A stretch of 64,000 nt of DNA from Gelidibacter mesophilus DSM 14095 (GCF_000423005.1 NZ_KE383968.1:383680-447679), one strand, 5' to 3'. Counted from the first letter of the stretch, positions 27,757-37,681 are shown. Numbers and translations are program-made. Notes: generated by a model not told the origin, from the sequence alone.

Positions 27757-29223
27757 ATGGGAAAGATAACAGGATTTTTAGAATACGAAAGACTTGATGA
27801 GCCATATATAGCGGTTGAAAAGCGATTGGAAAACTACAAGGAATTCACGATTCCACTGGAAGAAAAAAAACTAAAAGATCAAGGTGCACGCTGTATGGAC
27901 TGCGGCATTCCTTTTTGCCATAGTGGATGTCCCCTAGGCAATTTGATTCCCGATTTCAATGATAAAGTCTATAAAGGCCGCTGGAAGGAGGCTGCCCAGA
28001 TTTTACACTCCACCAACAATTTCCCTGAGTTTACAGGCAGGTTATGTCCTGCACCGTGCGAGGAAGCCTGTGTCTTGGGAATAAATGAAGATCCGGTTTC
28101 CATAGAAAATATTGAGAAAAACATTGTAGAAAAAGCGTTCGAAGAAGGTTGGATCACAGCGCATCCGCCAAAATTAAGAACGGATAAAAAAGTCGCGATC
28201 ATTGGTTCTGGCCCTGCAGGTCTGGCAGCTGCGCAGCAATTAAACAGAGTAGGTCATTTGGTGACGGTTTTTGAACGCGATGCCAAAGTAGGCGGCCTGT
28301 TGCGTTATGGCATCCCGGACTTTAAACTTGAAAAACATATCATAGACAGACGCATTGCCATTCTTGAAGAGGAAGGCATCACGTTTACCACCAATGCCCA
28401 TGTAGGCAAAAATATCAGTATAGAAACCATTAAAGCCGATTTTGATGCGGTGGTGCTGTGCGGTGGTGCAACCGAGCGCAGAGGAATTCCCATCAAAGGC
28501 AATCACCTGAAAGGCGTTTATCAAGCCATGGATTTCTTGAAATTGAGCAATCAATATGTTGATGGATTAATCGATTTTAAATCGGTATTATCAGCAAAAG
28601 ATAAAAATGTCATTGTAATTGGTGGCGGAGACACAGGCTCAGATTGTATTGGCACAAGCAATCGTCATGGTGCAAAAAGTGTGACGAATTTTGAAATTTT
28701 GAGTAAACCTTCAGTGGGCAGACCAGCACATCAACCTTGGCCTTATTGGCCCATGAAGTTAAAAACGACTTCTTCACATCAAGAAGGTGTAGAGCGATTT
28801 TTCAGCCTGTCAACCAAAGAATTTTTAGGGGATAAAAACGGCAACCTCATCGGATTAAAAACAGTTGAAGTCGAATGGTTTTTTAAAGAAGGTCAGCGTC
28901 CTGAATTAAAAGAATTCCAAAATTCTGAGAAAACTTGGGATTGTGACATGGTCATGTTAGCCTTAGGATTTACCGGTTCAGAAAAAACATTGGCGGAACA
29001 GTTTGGATTGGAAATGGACTTTAGAACCAATATCAGAGCCTCAACAGCGAATTATGCCACCAATGTTCCTGGAATATTTAGTGCAGGCGATATGCGCCGT
29101 GGACAATCCTTAATTGTTTGGGCCATTTCGGAAGGCCGTCAAGCTGCTCACCATGTGAATAAGTATTTGATGGGTGCTTCTAATTTACCACTTAAAGACG
29201 ATAACGATTTGCCAAGAATCTGA
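27757..29223 (+). CDS. gltD: glutamate synthase small subunit
   Basis: 488 aa. The N-terminal 4Fe-4S region (CMDCGIPFCHSGCPLGN, ~46-62, and CPAPCEEACVLG, ~97-108) is followed by two Rossmann folds: FAD site GSGPAGLAAAQ (~151-161) and NAD(P)H site IGGGDTGSDC (~287-296). The C terminus closes with FSAGDMRRGQSLIVWAISEGRQAA. It feeds electrons from NAD(P)H to GltB. Only 34 nt after gltB, so same transcript. Downstream lies the ilv leader region. Nothing looks degenerate. Confidence 0.95.
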   Translation: MGKITGFLEYERLDEPYIAVEKRLENYKEFTIPLEEKKLKDQGARCMDCGIPFCHSGCPLGNLIPDFNDKVYKGRWKEAAQILHSTNNFPEFTGRLCPAPCEEACVLGINEDPVSIENIEKNIVEKAFEEGWITAHPPKLRTDKKVAIIGSGPAGLAAAQQLNRVGHLVTVFERDAKVGGLLRYGIPDFKLEKHIIDRRIAILEEEGITFTTNAHVGKNISIETIKADFDAVVLCGGATERRGIPIKGNHLKGVYQAMDFLKLSNQYVDGLIDFKSVLSAKDKNVIVIGGGDTGSDCIGTSNRHGAKSVTNFEILSKPSVGRPAHQPWPYWPMKLKTTSSHQEGVERFFSLSTKEFLGDKNGNLIGLKTVEVEWFFKEGQRPELKEFQNSEKTWDCDMVMLALGFTGSEKTLAEQFGLEMDFRTNIRASTANYATNVPGIFSAGDMRRGQSLIVWAISEGRQAAHHVNKYLMGASNLPLKDDNDLPRI

Positions 29224-29290
29224 GAAATTTTAAAAGATTAGAGATTTTAATTAGGTTATATAAAAATCTTTTTTGACTTTTGACGAACAA

Positions 29291-29353
29291 ATGAAAAAAC
29301 AAAACTTCAATATTATTTCTATTATTAGCGCTGTGATTATTTCACAACGGTGA
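29291..29353 (+). CDS. ilv operon leader peptide 1 (Ile-rich)
   Basis: 20-codon open frame starting MKKQNFNIIS and ending SAVIISQR. Six of 20 residues are Ile, all ATT, in three Ile-Ile pairs, plus one Val; there is no Leu. The stop (29351-29353) is followed by a terminator at 29385-29418. GAGGAA (29352-29357), overlapping the stop, is perfectly complementary to TTCCTC (29391-29396) in the terminator 5' arm, and GG (29359-29360) can add pairs to CC (29389-29390) after a one-base bulge. A ribosome stalled at the Ile codons would leave this segment free to form the antiterminator; one reaching the stop would cover it. This is the architecture of ribosome-mediated attenuation; expression itself is inferred. 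Confidence 0.8.
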   Translation: MKKQNFNIISIISAVIISQR

Positions 29354-29384
29354 GGAATGGTACACTAAGTTTAAAAATATAACT

Positions 29385-29418
29385 AAAGCCTTCCTCTTAA
29401 TTGGAAGGCTTTTTTTTT
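29385..29418 (+). terminator. ilv attenuator terminator 1
   Basis: 10-bp perfect stem AAAGCCTTCC/GGAAGGCTTT with an 8-nt loop and a run of nine T ending at 29418. Its 5' arm is also claimed by the antiterminator segment 29352-29360, so folding is mutually exclusive. Classic intrinsic terminator within a leader, 32 nt after the leader-peptide stop. Confidence 0.88.
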
Positions 29419-29422
29419 ACGT

Positions 29423-29473
29423 ATGAATCAAAATATTATCATTATTAGCGTGATTATTATTAACTCCAGTTAG
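29423..29473 (+). CDS. ilv operon leader peptide 2 (Ile-rich)
   Basis: 16-codon open frame starting only 5 nt after the U-run of terminator 1. Seven of 16 residues are Ile (six ATT, one ATC) in the blocks IIII and III, plus one Val; no Leu. It resembles leader 1 at both levels (N-I-I, then S, V, I-I; shared ATTATTAGCG and GTGATTATT), pointing to duplication of a whole attenuator. TTGATACAG (29474-29482), starting just after the stop, is perfectly complementary to CTGTATCAA (29504-29512), which is most of the 5' arm and first loop bases of terminator 2; a G-U and an A-T pair extend it to 11 bp. A second complete attenuation switch. Confidence 0.82.
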   Translation: MNQNIIIISVIIINSS

Positions 29474-29497
29474 TTGATACAGAATGCTATTTCCATG

Positions 29498-29531
29498 AAA
29501 AGCCTGTATCAATTGAGATACAGGCTTTTTT
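29498..29531 (+). terminator. ilv attenuator terminator 2
   Basis: 13-bp perfect stem AAAAGCCTGTATC/GATACAGGCTTTT around a 6-nt loop, then a T-run to 29531. The competing antiterminator pairs 29472-29482 with 29504-29514. RNA polymerase must pass this and terminator 1 before reaching ilvE. Confidence 0.9.
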
Positions 29532-29690
29532 AATTGCAAATTTTAGCATTTTGAACGTCATAAATAAATCAATCTAAACAATTGATTATCAGTTTTTTAA
29601 ATATCGAAAACTGACACTGAGTTTAATCTGAAACGGTAAATTCAAAAACATTAAATCATAGCAAACATTAATTTAGAACTTTATTTTATT
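29532..29690. other. 5' untranslated segment between attenuator 2 and ilvE
   Basis: 159 nt with no gene. One perfect inverted repeat TCAGTTTT/AAAACTGA (29589-29614, 10-nt loop) without a following U-run. No clear promoter box is seen, so ilvE should depend on read-through of both attenuators. Confidence 0.4.
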
Positions 29691-30590
29691 ATGAACGCAT
29701 ATTACAATGACCAAACTCTAATTTACCACAATGGTGAATTTTTAAAACCTGAAGCCGCAACGAGTAGTTTATACAGCCAAACATTGCACTATGGCAACGG
29801 GGTTTTTGAAGGCATTAGAGCCTATAAAACAGCAGAGGGCACTAAAATTTTTAAAGCCAAAGCACACTATGAGCGCCTCAAATACGGCGCGAAAGTTATG
29901 GGAATCCCTTTTAATTATACCATTGAAGAGCTTACGGCAATCACTTATGATCTTTTAAAAAGAAATGAACTTCAAGACGCTTACATTCGCCCTTTAATCA
30001 GCACAGGCGCTAACATGGGGCTTTACACATCTAAAGAATCAATATTGACTATACAATGCTGGGCATGGCCAAAATTAATGGGTGACACCCTGCTACGTGT
30101 AAAAACCTCGTCTTTTGAGCGTCCAAATCCAAAATCCTGTTTTGTTGAAGCAAAAGTAACTGGACATTATATCAACTCCATTCTTTCAACCAACGAAGCT
30201 AAAGATGCCGGGTTTGATGAAGCGTTGCTATTGGATATGCACGGAAATGTGGCGGAATGTTCAGGTGCGAACATCTTCATGGAAAAAGATGGAAAACTAT
30301 TTACGCCTAAAAAAGGAAGTATTATGGCTGGAATTACACGTTCCACCATCTTAGAAATTTGTAAGGAAGAAGGCATTCCGGTCGAGGAGAAACATTTCAA
30401 ATTAGAAGAACTTAAACAGGCAGATAGTTCGTTTTTTACAGGAACAGCCGCTGAGGTTGTAGGACTCAAATCATTGGATGATTATGAGTTTCCTTTACAA
30501 TGGACTAAATCCTTAGGTTATCAATTAATGCAGTTATACCAAAAAGAAGTTTTGGGACAGCGCAAAACAAAGTTATCGAAAGTATTATGA
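29691..30590 (+). CDS. ilvE: branched-chain amino acid aminotransferase
   Basis: 299 aa, class IV PLP aminotransferase. The opening block [18 protein letters not shown] (28-45) and Lys155 in [11 protein letters not shown] (PLP Schiff base) are standard; [12 protein letters not shown] and GIPVEEKHF follow as in IlvE. It transfers the amino group of glutamate to the keto acids of Val, Leu and Ile. First gene of the ilv operon, placed after the double attenuator; its last four nt (ATGA) contain the ilvD start, so the two are translationally coupled. Confidence 0.94.
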   Translation: MNAYYNDQTLIYHNGEFLKPEAATSSLYSQTLHYGNGVFEGIRAYKTAEGTKIFKAKAHYERLKYGAKVMGIPFNYTIEELTAITYDLLKRNELQDAYIRPLISTGANMGLYTSKESILTIQCWAWPKLMGDTLLRVKTSSFERPNPKSCFVEAKVTGHYINSILSTNEAKDAGFDEALLLDMHGNVAECSGANIFMEKDGKLFTPKKGSIMAGITRSTILEICKEEGIPVEEKHFKLEELKQADSSFFTGTAAEVVGLKSLDDYEFPLQWTKSLGYQLMQLYQKEVLGQRKTKLSKVL

Positions 30591-32272
30591 GTGAATTAAA
30601 CAAATATAGTAAAACAGTTACACAAGATCCTACACTACCAGCGGCGCAAGCAATGTTGCACGCCATTGGTTTAACCGATGAGGATTTAAAAAAACCGTTT
30701 ATAGGAATTGCAAGTACAGGTTATGAGGGCAATCCTTGTAATATGCATTTGAATGACTTAGCGGTACATGCTAAAAAAGGAACAGAAAACGCTGGTTTAG
30801 TCGGATTAATTTTTAACACGATTGGTGTGAGTGATGGTATTTCAAACGGCACACCGGGAATGCGTTTCTCATTACCATCAAGAGATGTTATTGCAGATTC
30901 CATGGAAACTGTCGTAGAAGCGATGAGTTATGACGGCTTAATTACGGTTGTTGGATGTGATAAAAATATGCCGGGTGCCTTAATGGCTATGCTCCGCTTA
31001 AACAGACCTTCTGTTTTGGTCTATGGCGGAACCATTGCTTCAGGGTGCCACAATGGCAAAAAATTGGACATCATTTCAGCATTTGAAGCCTACGGACAAA
31101 AAGTGGCTGGTACCATTAATGAAACTGAGTTTCAGGCTGTGGTTCACAAGGCGTGTCCTGGCGCTGGTGCCTGTGGTGGAATGTACACCGCAAATACAAT
31201 GGCTTCGGCAATTGAAGCTTTAGGAATGTCACTTCCTTTCAACTCTTCGAATCCTGCGCTGAGCGATGGAAATTTAAAAGAAAAGGAATCTGTAAAAGCA
31301 GGTGAAGCTTTACGTTTATTATTGGAAAGAGACATAAAGCCGTCGGATATTGTCACTAAAAAGTCTATTGAAAATGCCTTTAGATTGGTCACTGTTCTTG
31401 GTGGTTCCACCAATGCCGTCCTTCACTTTTTAGCCATTGCAAAATCAGCACAGGTAGAATTTACTTTAGAAGATTTTAAAAAGATCAGCGATACGACCCC
31501 CTTATTAGCCAACTTAAAACCAAGCGGGACCTATTCAATGGAAGATTTACACAACATTGGTGGTATTCCTGGGGTTTTAAAATATATGCTGGACAAAGGT
31601 ATGCTCCATGGCGATTGCTTAACGGTTACTGGAAAAACTTTAGCAGAAAACTTAAAAGATGTCCCAAATTTGAAAGACGGTCAGGACATTATCGCAACAT
31701 TAGAAAACCCTATTAAAGAAACGGGACATATTCGTATTCTTTTTGGAAACCTCGCCACTGAAGGTGCGGTAGCAAAAATCACGGGTAAGGAAGGTTTATC
31801 ATTTAAAGGCACCGCAAATGTATTTGATAGCGAAACGGCAGTAAACGAAGGCATAAAAACAGGAAAAGTCAAAAAAGGCGATGTGGTCATTATCCGCTAT
31901 GAAGGCCCTAAAGGCGCTCCTGGAATGCCAGAAATGCTTAAACCAACCTCTTCTATTATGGGGGCAGGTTTAGGAAAGGACGTTGCAATGATTACAGACG
32001 GTCGTTTTTCAGGAGGATCACACGGTTTTGTGGTGGGTCATGTGTCTCCAGAAGCACAAGAAGGTGGAAATATTGCACTTATTGAAAATGGCGATATTAT
32101 CTCTATTGATGCCGTTAACAATACCATAAACATCGAAATTTCAAATGATGAATTAGCAAAAAGAAGAGCCCAATGGGTGGCCCCGCCATTAAAATTTAAG
32201 CGCGGCGTCCTTTATAAATATGCAAAAACGGTTTCATCAGCATCTAAAGGATGTGTTACGGATGAATTCTAA
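30587..32272 (+). CDS. ilvD: dihydroxy-acid dehydratase
   Basis: 561 aa, the normal length. Iron-sulfur and substrate motifs: [11 protein letters not shown] (Cys in the ~45-52 region), [13 protein letters not shown] (~118-130) and [17 protein letters not shown] (~190-206) provide the three cluster Cys residues; [14 protein letters not shown] lies near the end. It dehydrates dihydroxy-isovalerate and dihydroxy-methylvalerate in Val/Leu/Ile synthesis. ATGA overlap with ilvE; a 153-nt repeat-containing gap separates it from ilvB. Confidence 0.95.
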   Translation: MSELNKYSKTVTQDPTLPAAQAMLHAIGLTDEDLKKPFIGIASTGYEGNPCNMHLNDLAVHAKKGTENAGLVGLIFNTIGVSDGISNGTPGMRFSLPSRDVIADSMETVVEAMSYDGLITVVGCDKNMPGALMAMLRLNRPSVLVYGGTIASGCHNGKKLDIISAFEAYGQKVAGTINETEFQAVVHKACPGAGACGGMYTANTMASAIEALGMSLPFNSSNPALSDGNLKEKESVKAGEALRLLLERDIKPSDIVTKKSIENAFRLVTVLGGSTNAVLHFLAIAKSAQVEFTLEDFKKISDTTPLLANLKPSGTYSMEDLHNIGGIPGVLKYMLDKGMLHGDCLTVTGKTLAENLKDVPNLKDGQDIIATLENPIKETGHIRILFGNLATEGAVAKITGKEGLSFKGTANVFDSETAVNEGIKTGKVKKGDVVIIRYEGPKGAPGMPEMLKPTSSIMGAGLGKDVAMITDGRFSGGSHGFVVGHVSPEAQEGGNIALIENGDIISIDAVNNTINIEISNDELAKRRAQWVAPPLKFKRGVLYKYAKTVSSASKGCVTDEF

Positions 32273-32276
32273 TCCA

Positions 32277-32296
32277 ATTCCTGCGTAAGCAGGAAT
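32277..32296. repeat. ATTCCTGC palindrome between ilvD and ilvB (family B)
   Basis: Perfect 8-bp inverted repeat ATTCCTGC-gtaa-GCAGGAAT. The same arms with other loops occur at 47524-47543 and, with one mismatch, at 50034-50053, so this is a dispersed element. The gap also holds a smaller GCTATGacATAGC-like palindrome near 32341. It is not a terminator (no U-run). Confidence 0.65.
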
Positions 32297-32425
32297 CCGT
32301 TAGGCTCAGTACCGCTAACTTATGGATGTCAGGCACAAAGGGCTATGACATAGCGATATAAAAATTAATAAAAGTTAAAATATTGAGATTCTTTTTTTCA
32401 AAAGGAATGTAAACCAGTTTTCAAT

Positions 32426-34162
32426 ATGAAAGACACACAAACATTACATAAAGAACAAAAAGTAACTGCTACTACCATGCGTATTACAGGCAGTGAAGCC
32501 ATCATCAGATGTCTTCTTGCAGAAGGGGTGGATCTTCTTTACGGGTATCCAGGTGGTGCCATCATGCCAGTATATGATGAACTCTTTAAGTTTAGAGACC
32601 AAATTCATCACGTTTTGGCACGCCATGAGCAAGGCGCTACCCACGCTGCACAAGGCTATGCACGTATTTCTGGCAAAGTTGGTGTTGCCATTGCTACTTC
32701 AGGGCCTGGTGCCACCAACCTCATCACAGGAATTGCTGACGCACAAATAGACTCAACACCATTGGTGTGCATTACAGGTCAGGTTGCTTCCCATTTATTG
32801 GGTAGTGATGCGTTTCAAGAAACAGACATTATCGGTATTTCAACACCGGTTACCAAATGGAACCATCAAATTACTAAAGCTTCTCAAATCCCTGAGATGA
32901 TCGCCAAGGCTTTTTATATTGCCAAAAGTGGCCGTCCAGGACCCGTATTGATCGATATTACTAAAGATGCTCAATTTGAAGAATTTGATTTTTCTTATGA
33001 AAAGTGCAAGGGCGTGAGAAGTTACAATCCGGTTCCAAAAATAGATATAGATGATGTTAAAGCAGCTGCACTATTGATTAATTCGGCAAAAAAACCATTT
33101 ATTGTTTGGGGCCAAGGCGTTATCCTCAGCAAAGCTGAAAATGAATTAATGGCCATTATCGAAAAAGCAGGAATCCCTGCGGCATGGACAATTCTTGGAG
33201 CTTCTGCCGTACCCACGGCGCATCCTTTAAATGTAGGAATGGTGGGCATGCATGGTAATTATGCGCCCAATGTGCTGACCAATGATTGTGATCTCTTAAT
33301 TGCGATAGGCATGCGGTTTGACGATCGTGTTACGGGTAATTTGGAGACTTATGCAAAACAAGCCAAGATTATTCATTTTGAAATAGATCCAGCCGAAGTT
33401 GATAAAAACGTAAAAACTGACGTGGCTGTTTTAGGGGATGCCAAAGAAAGCCTTTCAAAATTATTGCCTTTGTTGAAAACGAACACACATACCGAATGGC
33501 ATCAAAAATTTAAAGATTTATATGCCATTGAATATGAAAAAGTGATAAAGGACGATTTATATCCTACCAAGGAAGGTTTGACTATGGGCGAAGTGCTCAA
33601 AGAGATTAACCTGCACACCCAAGGAAATGCTGCCATTGTATCTGATGTTGGGCAACACCAAATGATTGCATGTAGATATGCCGAATTTACGACTACCAAA
33701 AGCAATATCACTTCCGGCGGATTAGGAACTATGGGCTTTGCCCTTCCTGCGGCGATTGGCGCAAAAATGTCAGCTCCAGAGCGTGATGTGGTGGCTATTA
33801 TTGGTGATGGTGGTTTTCAAATGAACATTCAGGAATTGGGCACCATCTTTCAACAAAAGGTACCGGTTAAAATTGTGGTGTTGAACAATGAATTTTTAGG
33901 GATGGTGCGCCAGTGGCAACAGTTGTTTTTTGATAAGCGTTATGCCTCAACAGAAATGACCAATCCTAATTTTGTAGCTATTGCAAAAGGCTATTATATA
34001 GAAGCCCAAAAAGTGACTAAAAGAGCTGATTTGAAAAATGCCGTTGCTAAAATGATGGCCTTTGAGGGTCCCTACTTTTTAGAGGTAGCCGTAGAAAAAG
34101 AAGACAACGTATTCCCTATGATTCCTAGTGGCGCGAGTGTTTCAGATGTGCGGTTGGAGTGA
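32426..34162 (+). CDS. ilvB: acetolactate synthase, large (catalytic) subunit
   Basis: 578 aa ThDP enzyme. The N-terminal domain has YPGGAIMPVYDEL and the RHEQGATHAAQGYAR motif with the catalytic Glu; GPGATNLITGIADA, the FAD-related central region and the C-terminal ThDP site GDGGFQMNIQELGTI follow. It condenses pyruvate with pyruvate or 2-oxobutyrate. The ATG used follows an A/T-rich leader; no closer start keeps the ThDP domain, and the first ~15 residues are a variable extension. The regulatory subunit follows after 121 nt. Confidence 0.95.
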   Translation: MKDTQTLHKEQKVTATTMRITGSEAIIRCLLAEGVDLLYGYPGGAIMPVYDELFKFRDQIHHVLARHEQGATHAAQGYARISGKVGVAIATSGPGATNLITGIADAQIDSTPLVCITGQVASHLLGSDAFQETDIIGISTPVTKWNHQITKASQIPEMIAKAFYIAKSGRPGPVLIDITKDAQFEEFDFSYEKCKGVRSYNPVPKIDIDDVKAAALLINSAKKPFIVWGQGVILSKAENELMAIIEKAGIPAAWTILGASAVPTAHPLNVGMVGMHGNYAPNVLTNDCDLLIAIGMRFDDRVTGNLETYAKQAKIIHFEIDPAEVDKNVKTDVAVLGDAKESLSKLLPLLKTNTHTEWHQKFKDLYAIEYEKVIKDDLYPTKEGLTMGEVLKEINLHTQGNAAIVSDVGQHQMIACRYAEFTTTKSNITSGGLGTMGFALPAAIGAKMSAPERDVVAIIGDGGFQMNIQELGTIFQQKVPVKIVVLNNEFLGMVRQWQQLFFDKRYASTEMTNPNFVAIAKGYYIEAQKVTKRADLKNAVAKMMAFEGPYFLEVAVEKEDNVFPMIPSGASVSDVRLE

Positions 34163-34283
34163 GTTGGGAGACGGAAGCTTGAAACGCCGAGATTGAAGAT
34201 TGAAGATGAAAGCCGACAACCAACAGCTGAATATTAGATTATATAAAAAAATAAAAAAACAGGGCTCAAAACCATTAATAACC

Positions 34284-34814
34284 ATGAGTGAACATAAACA
34301 ACTATATACGGTTTCTATTTATACCGAAAACAACATCGGTTTATTAAACCGCATTTCGGCAATTTTTCAAAGACGCCATCTCAATCTTGATAGTATAAAT
34401 ATTTCGACTTCTGAGATTGAAAATGTTTCTAAATGGACGATAGTTTTACAACTTTCTGAAGAACGCATGAAAAAAGTCATTGGTCAGATTGAAAAACAGA
34501 TTGAGGTCATCAAGGCCTATTACCACACTGAAGAAGAGACCATTTATCAAGAATCCTGTCTCTTTAAACTCAGATCCAATTTGCTTTTTGACGAGCGTGA
34601 AATTCAAAACATCATCAAAGAAAGCAATGCAAATATTGTCACGGTTAATAGAGAGTTCTTCGTCATTGAAAAATCTGGTCGTAAACAAGAAATAGAGTTA
34701 TTACATCGCGAATTAAGTGTTTTTGGAATCATGCAATTTACACGCTCAGGACGTATTGCAGTGACCAAAGACGAAATGAAAATATCAAAAATGCTGGAAG
34801 CATTTCAACCATAA
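34284..34814 (+). CDS. ilvN: acetolactate synthase, small (regulatory) subunit
   Basis: 176 aa from ATG 34284. Earlier in-frame starts (TTG 34200, ATG 34206) add a Lys/Gln-rich stretch in low-complexity DNA (GAAGATTGAAGATGAA) and are rejected. Residues ~5-80 are an ACT domain (YTVSIYTENNIGLLNRISAIFQRR), and the rest is the ALS_ss_C domain. It binds valine or related effectors and activates and inhibits IlvB. 12 nt before ilvC. Confidence 0.92.
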   Translation: MSEHKQLYTVSIYTENNIGLLNRISAIFQRRHLNLDSINISTSEIENVSKWTIVLQLSEERMKKVIGQIEKQIEVIKAYYHTEEETIYQESCLFKLRSNLLFDEREIQNIIKESNANIVTVNREFFVIEKSGRKQEIELLHRELSVFGIMQFTRSGRIAVTKDEMKISKMLEAFQP

Positions 34815-34826
34815 AAATTATATAAA

Positions 34827-36329
34827 ATGTCAAATTATTTCAACACATTACCGTTAAGACAACAATTAGAGCAATTGGGAAAATGCCGATTTATGGACGC
34901 CTCAGAGTTTGAAGATGGCATCAGCGCATTAAAGGGAAAGAAAATAGTTATTGTAGGCTGTGGTGCCCAAGGTTTGAACCAAGGTTTGAACATGCGCGAC
35001 TCCGGTTTGGATATTTCTTACGCATTACGTGAAGCGGCCATTAAAGAAAAACGTGCCTCATATAAGAATGCGACCTCAAACGGATTTAACGTTGGCACTT
35101 ATGAAGAGTTGATTCCAACAGCAGATCTTGTGCTGAATTTAACGCCAGACAAACAACATACGGATGTTGTAAAAACCGTCATGCCGCTAATGAAGAAAGG
35201 AGCAACCTTAAGTTATTCCCATGGCTTCAATATTGTAGAAGAAGGTACAAAAATTCGTGAGGATCTTACCGTCATTATGGTGGCACCAAAATGTCCAGGC
35301 ACAGAGGTTCGTGAAGAATATAAGCGTGGCTTTGGTGTACCAACCTTAATTGCGGTGCATCCTGAAAATGATCCTGAACAAAAAGGTTGGGACCAAGCAA
35401 AAGCTTATGCCGTAGCAACAGGAGGTGACAGAGCAGGTGTTTTAGCATCATCGTTTATTGCGGAAGTAAAAAGTGATTTAATGGGAGAGCAAACCATTCT
35501 TTGTGGGGTATTACAAACAGGCTCCATCTTAGCATTTGACAAAATGGTTGAAGAAGGTGTCAATGCCAATTACGCGGCAAAATTGATTCAGTTGGGTTGG
35601 GAAACCATTACGGAAGCTTTAAAGCATGGTGGAATCACCAATATGATGGATCGTTTGTCAAATCCGGCAAAAGTGAAGGCCTTTGAAATGGCTGAAGAAT
35701 TGAAAGTCATCATGAAGCCTTTGTTTGAAAAGCACATGGACGATATCATTTCCGGACATTTCTCACAAACTATGATGGAAGATTGGGCCAATGATGATGT
35801 CAATCTTTTAAAATGGCGTGCCGCAACCGGTGAAACTGCTTTTGAGAAAACAGAATTGACTGCAGATCATATTTCAGAGCAAACCTATTTTGACCATAGT
35901 GTCTTATTGGTCGCTTTCGTAAAATCTGGAGTAGAACTAGCTTTCGATACGATGGTAAGTGCAGGTATCATTGAAGATTCTGCTTATTACGAATCATTGC
36001 ACGAATTGCCGTTGATTGCCAATACTATCGCAAGAAAGAAATTATTCGAAATGAACCGTGTTATTTCGGACACGGCTGAATATGGTTGTTATTTATTTGA
36101 TCATGCCGCTAAACCTTTATTGGTAGATTTTATGAAAAATGTAGATCCAAAAACCATCGGTACTTCTTTTTCAACATCAAATGCAGTGGACAATCAAGAA
36201 CTGATCGCTATTAACGACGCCATTAGAAATCACCCTATTGAAACGGTTGGTAAACGCTTACGAGCGGCCATGACTGCCATGAAAGTTATAAAAACAGACG
36301 CTGAAGTTGAAGATTCTGTTTTGGCATAA
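34827..36329 (+). CDS. ilvC: ketol-acid reductoisomerase, class II
   Basis: 500 aa: the long, E. coli-like class II form with a duplicated C-terminal knotted domain rather than the ~330-aa class I form. The Rossmann site [18 protein letters not shown] (~44-61) and the phosphate-binding Arg in [13 protein letters not shown] suggest NADPH use. [24 protein letters not shown] and the Glu/Asp metal ligands in the helical domain are present. It isomerises and reduces acetolactate/acetohydroxybutyrate. Directly after ilvN (12 nt). Confidence 0.95.
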   Translation: MSNYFNTLPLRQQLEQLGKCRFMDASEFEDGISALKGKKIVIVGCGAQGLNQGLNMRDSGLDISYALREAAIKEKRASYKNATSNGFNVGTYEELIPTADLVLNLTPDKQHTDVVKTVMPLMKKGATLSYSHGFNIVEEGTKIREDLTVIMVAPKCPGTEVREEYKRGFGVPTLIAVHPENDPEQKGWDQAKAYAVATGGDRAGVLASSFIAEVKSDLMGEQTILCGVLQTGSILAFDKMVEEGVNANYAAKLIQLGWETITEALKHGGITNMMDRLSNPAKVKAFEMAEELKVIMKPLFEKHMDDIISGHFSQTMMEDWANDDVNLLKWRAATGETAFEKTELTADHISEQTYFDHSVLLVAFVKSGVELAFDTMVSAGIIEDSAYYESLHELPLIANTIARKKLFEMNRVISDTAEYGCYLFDHAAKPLLVDFMKNVDPKTIGTSFSTSNAVDNQELIAINDAIRNHPIETVGKRLRAAMTAMKVIKTDAEVEDSVLA

Positions 36330-36367
36330 CAAGAAATTTTAACATCCTTAGATGTAATTAATATCAA

Positions 36368-36390
36368 AGGCAGGGCAGTTTGTCCTGCCT
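36368..36390. repeat. hairpin between ilvC and ilvA
   Basis: AGGCAGG...CCTGCCT, extended inward by G-T, C-G and A-T pairs to ~10 bp with a 3-nt loop. No U-run follows, so it is probably not a terminator; a processing or stability element, or another dispersed palindrome. Confidence 0.45.
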
Positions 36391-36403
36391 CTAAAGAACT
36401 GCG

Positions 36404-37669
36404 ATGAAGGTTGAAAACAAAATATATTATCCAAGTTTAGCCGCTGTAGAAGCAGCAGCGAAAAAATTACAAGATGTTGCTGAAGTAACACCTATTACTA
36501 AAAGCCAGCGCTATTCAAAACAATTTGAGGCTGACATTTTCTTTAAACGTGAAGATTTGCAGCCCGTACGCTCTTACAAAATTAGAGGCGCTTACAACAA
36601 GATGTCCTCGTTGAGCCTATCACAAATTGAAAACGGGATTGTGTGCGCCAGTGCTGGAAATCATGCGCAAGGCGTGGCCCTGTCTTGTAAATTATTGAAG
36701 ATTAAAGGCACTATTTTTATGCCGGCCCCAACCCCCAAACAAAAAATTGAGCAGGTCAATATGTTTGGAGAAGACTATACTGAAGTCGTATTGGTTGGTG
36801 ACACCTTTGATGATGCCAATTCAGCGGCAATGCAAGAGTGTGAGCGTTTAAACAAAACTTTTATCCATCCGTTTAATGATGAAAAGGTTATTGAAGGCCA
36901 AGCCACTATGGGCCTTGAAATTATTGATCAGGCACAACATCCTATCCATTATGTATTTGTACCTGTTGGCGGCGGCGGTCTATCTGCCGGACTGTCTTCC
37001 GTGTTTAAGGAGTTATCTCCCAACACAAAAATTATAGGCGTGGAGCCTTTGGGAGCACCCTCTATGTCCACCTCAATTATGAATAAGCGAAATACTGAAT
37101 TGAAAAATATTCAAAATTTTGTGGATGGTGCCGCCGTAAAACGTGTTGGTGATTTGAATTTTGCAATTTGTCAGCAAAATTTGGACGCCATGATTACGGT
37201 TGACGAAGGGAAAGTATGTGAAACCATGCTGGACCTTTATAATAAGGAGGCTATTATTGTTGAGCCTGCCGGTGCTTTAAGTATTGCAGCATTAGATCAA
37301 TATGCTGAAGAGATTAAAGGCAAAAACGTGATCTGTATTGTCAGTGGCAGTAATAATGATATCACCAGGACTGCTGAAATAAAGGAACGCGCCCTTTTAT
37401 ATGCCAATCTAAAGCACTATTTTATCATCAAATTTCCTCAACGCGCAGGAGCATTAAGAGAGTTCGTGGTCGATATATTAGGTCCTAATGATGATATCAC
37501 CTACTTTGAATACACAAAAAAAACAAATCGTGATAACGGTGCCGCTGTTGTTGGATTGGAGTTAAAATCAGCAGATGATTTAGAACCCTTAATCACGAAA
37601 ATGAAACTTCGTAATTTCTACGGCGATTACCTTAACCATAAACCCGAATTATTTCAATTTTTAGTTTAA
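36404..37669 (+). CDS. ilvA: threonine ammonia-lyase (biosynthetic threonine dehydratase)
   Basis: 421 aa. PLP Lys in RSYKIRGAYNK (~58-68), SAGNHAQGVA, and the VGGGGLSAG phosphate loop (~190-198) identify a fold-type II dehydratase. The C-terminal ~75 residues form one ACT-like regulatory domain (YFIIKFPQRAGALREF), as in the short (~420 aa) Bacillus/Corynebacterium type; E. coli IlvA has two. It makes 2-oxobutyrate, the committed step to isoleucine, which fits an operon controlled by Ile-rich leaders. Last ilv gene, 74 nt after ilvC. Confidence 0.92.
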   Translation: MKVENKIYYPSLAAVEAAAKKLQDVAEVTPITKSQRYSKQFEADIFFKREDLQPVRSYKIRGAYNKMSSLSLSQIENGIVCASAGNHAQGVALSCKLLKIKGTIFMPAPTPKQKIEQVNMFGEDYTEVVLVGDTFDDANSAAMQECERLNKTFIHPFNDEKVIEGQATMGLEIIDQAQHPIHYVFVPVGGGGLSAGLSSVFKELSPNTKIIGVEPLGAPSMSTSIMNKRNTELKNIQNFVDGAAVKRVGDLNFAICQQNLDAMITVDEGKVCETMLDLYNKEAIIVEPAGALSIAALDQYAEEIKGKNVICIVSGSNNDITRTAEIKERALLYANLKHYFIIKFPQRAGALREFVVDILGPNDDITYFEYTKKTNRDNGAAVVGLELKSADDLEPLITKMKLRNFYGDYLNHKPELFQFLV

Positions 37670-37681
37670 AAAACAAGATAT

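Noticed and set aside
29291..29357. Classical 1:2 pause hairpin within the first ilv leader
   Set aside because: I looked for a segment inside the leader codons complementary to the antiterminator strand and found none in either unit; the model rests only on the 2:3 and 3:4 pairings.
32297..32425. A third leader peptide before ilvB
   Set aside because: The only short frames here have no run of branched-chain codons and no terminator follows.
34200..34283. N-terminal extension of IlvN
   Set aside because: Begins with TTG in low-complexity GAAGATTGAAG sequence; the ACT domain starts right after ATG 34284.
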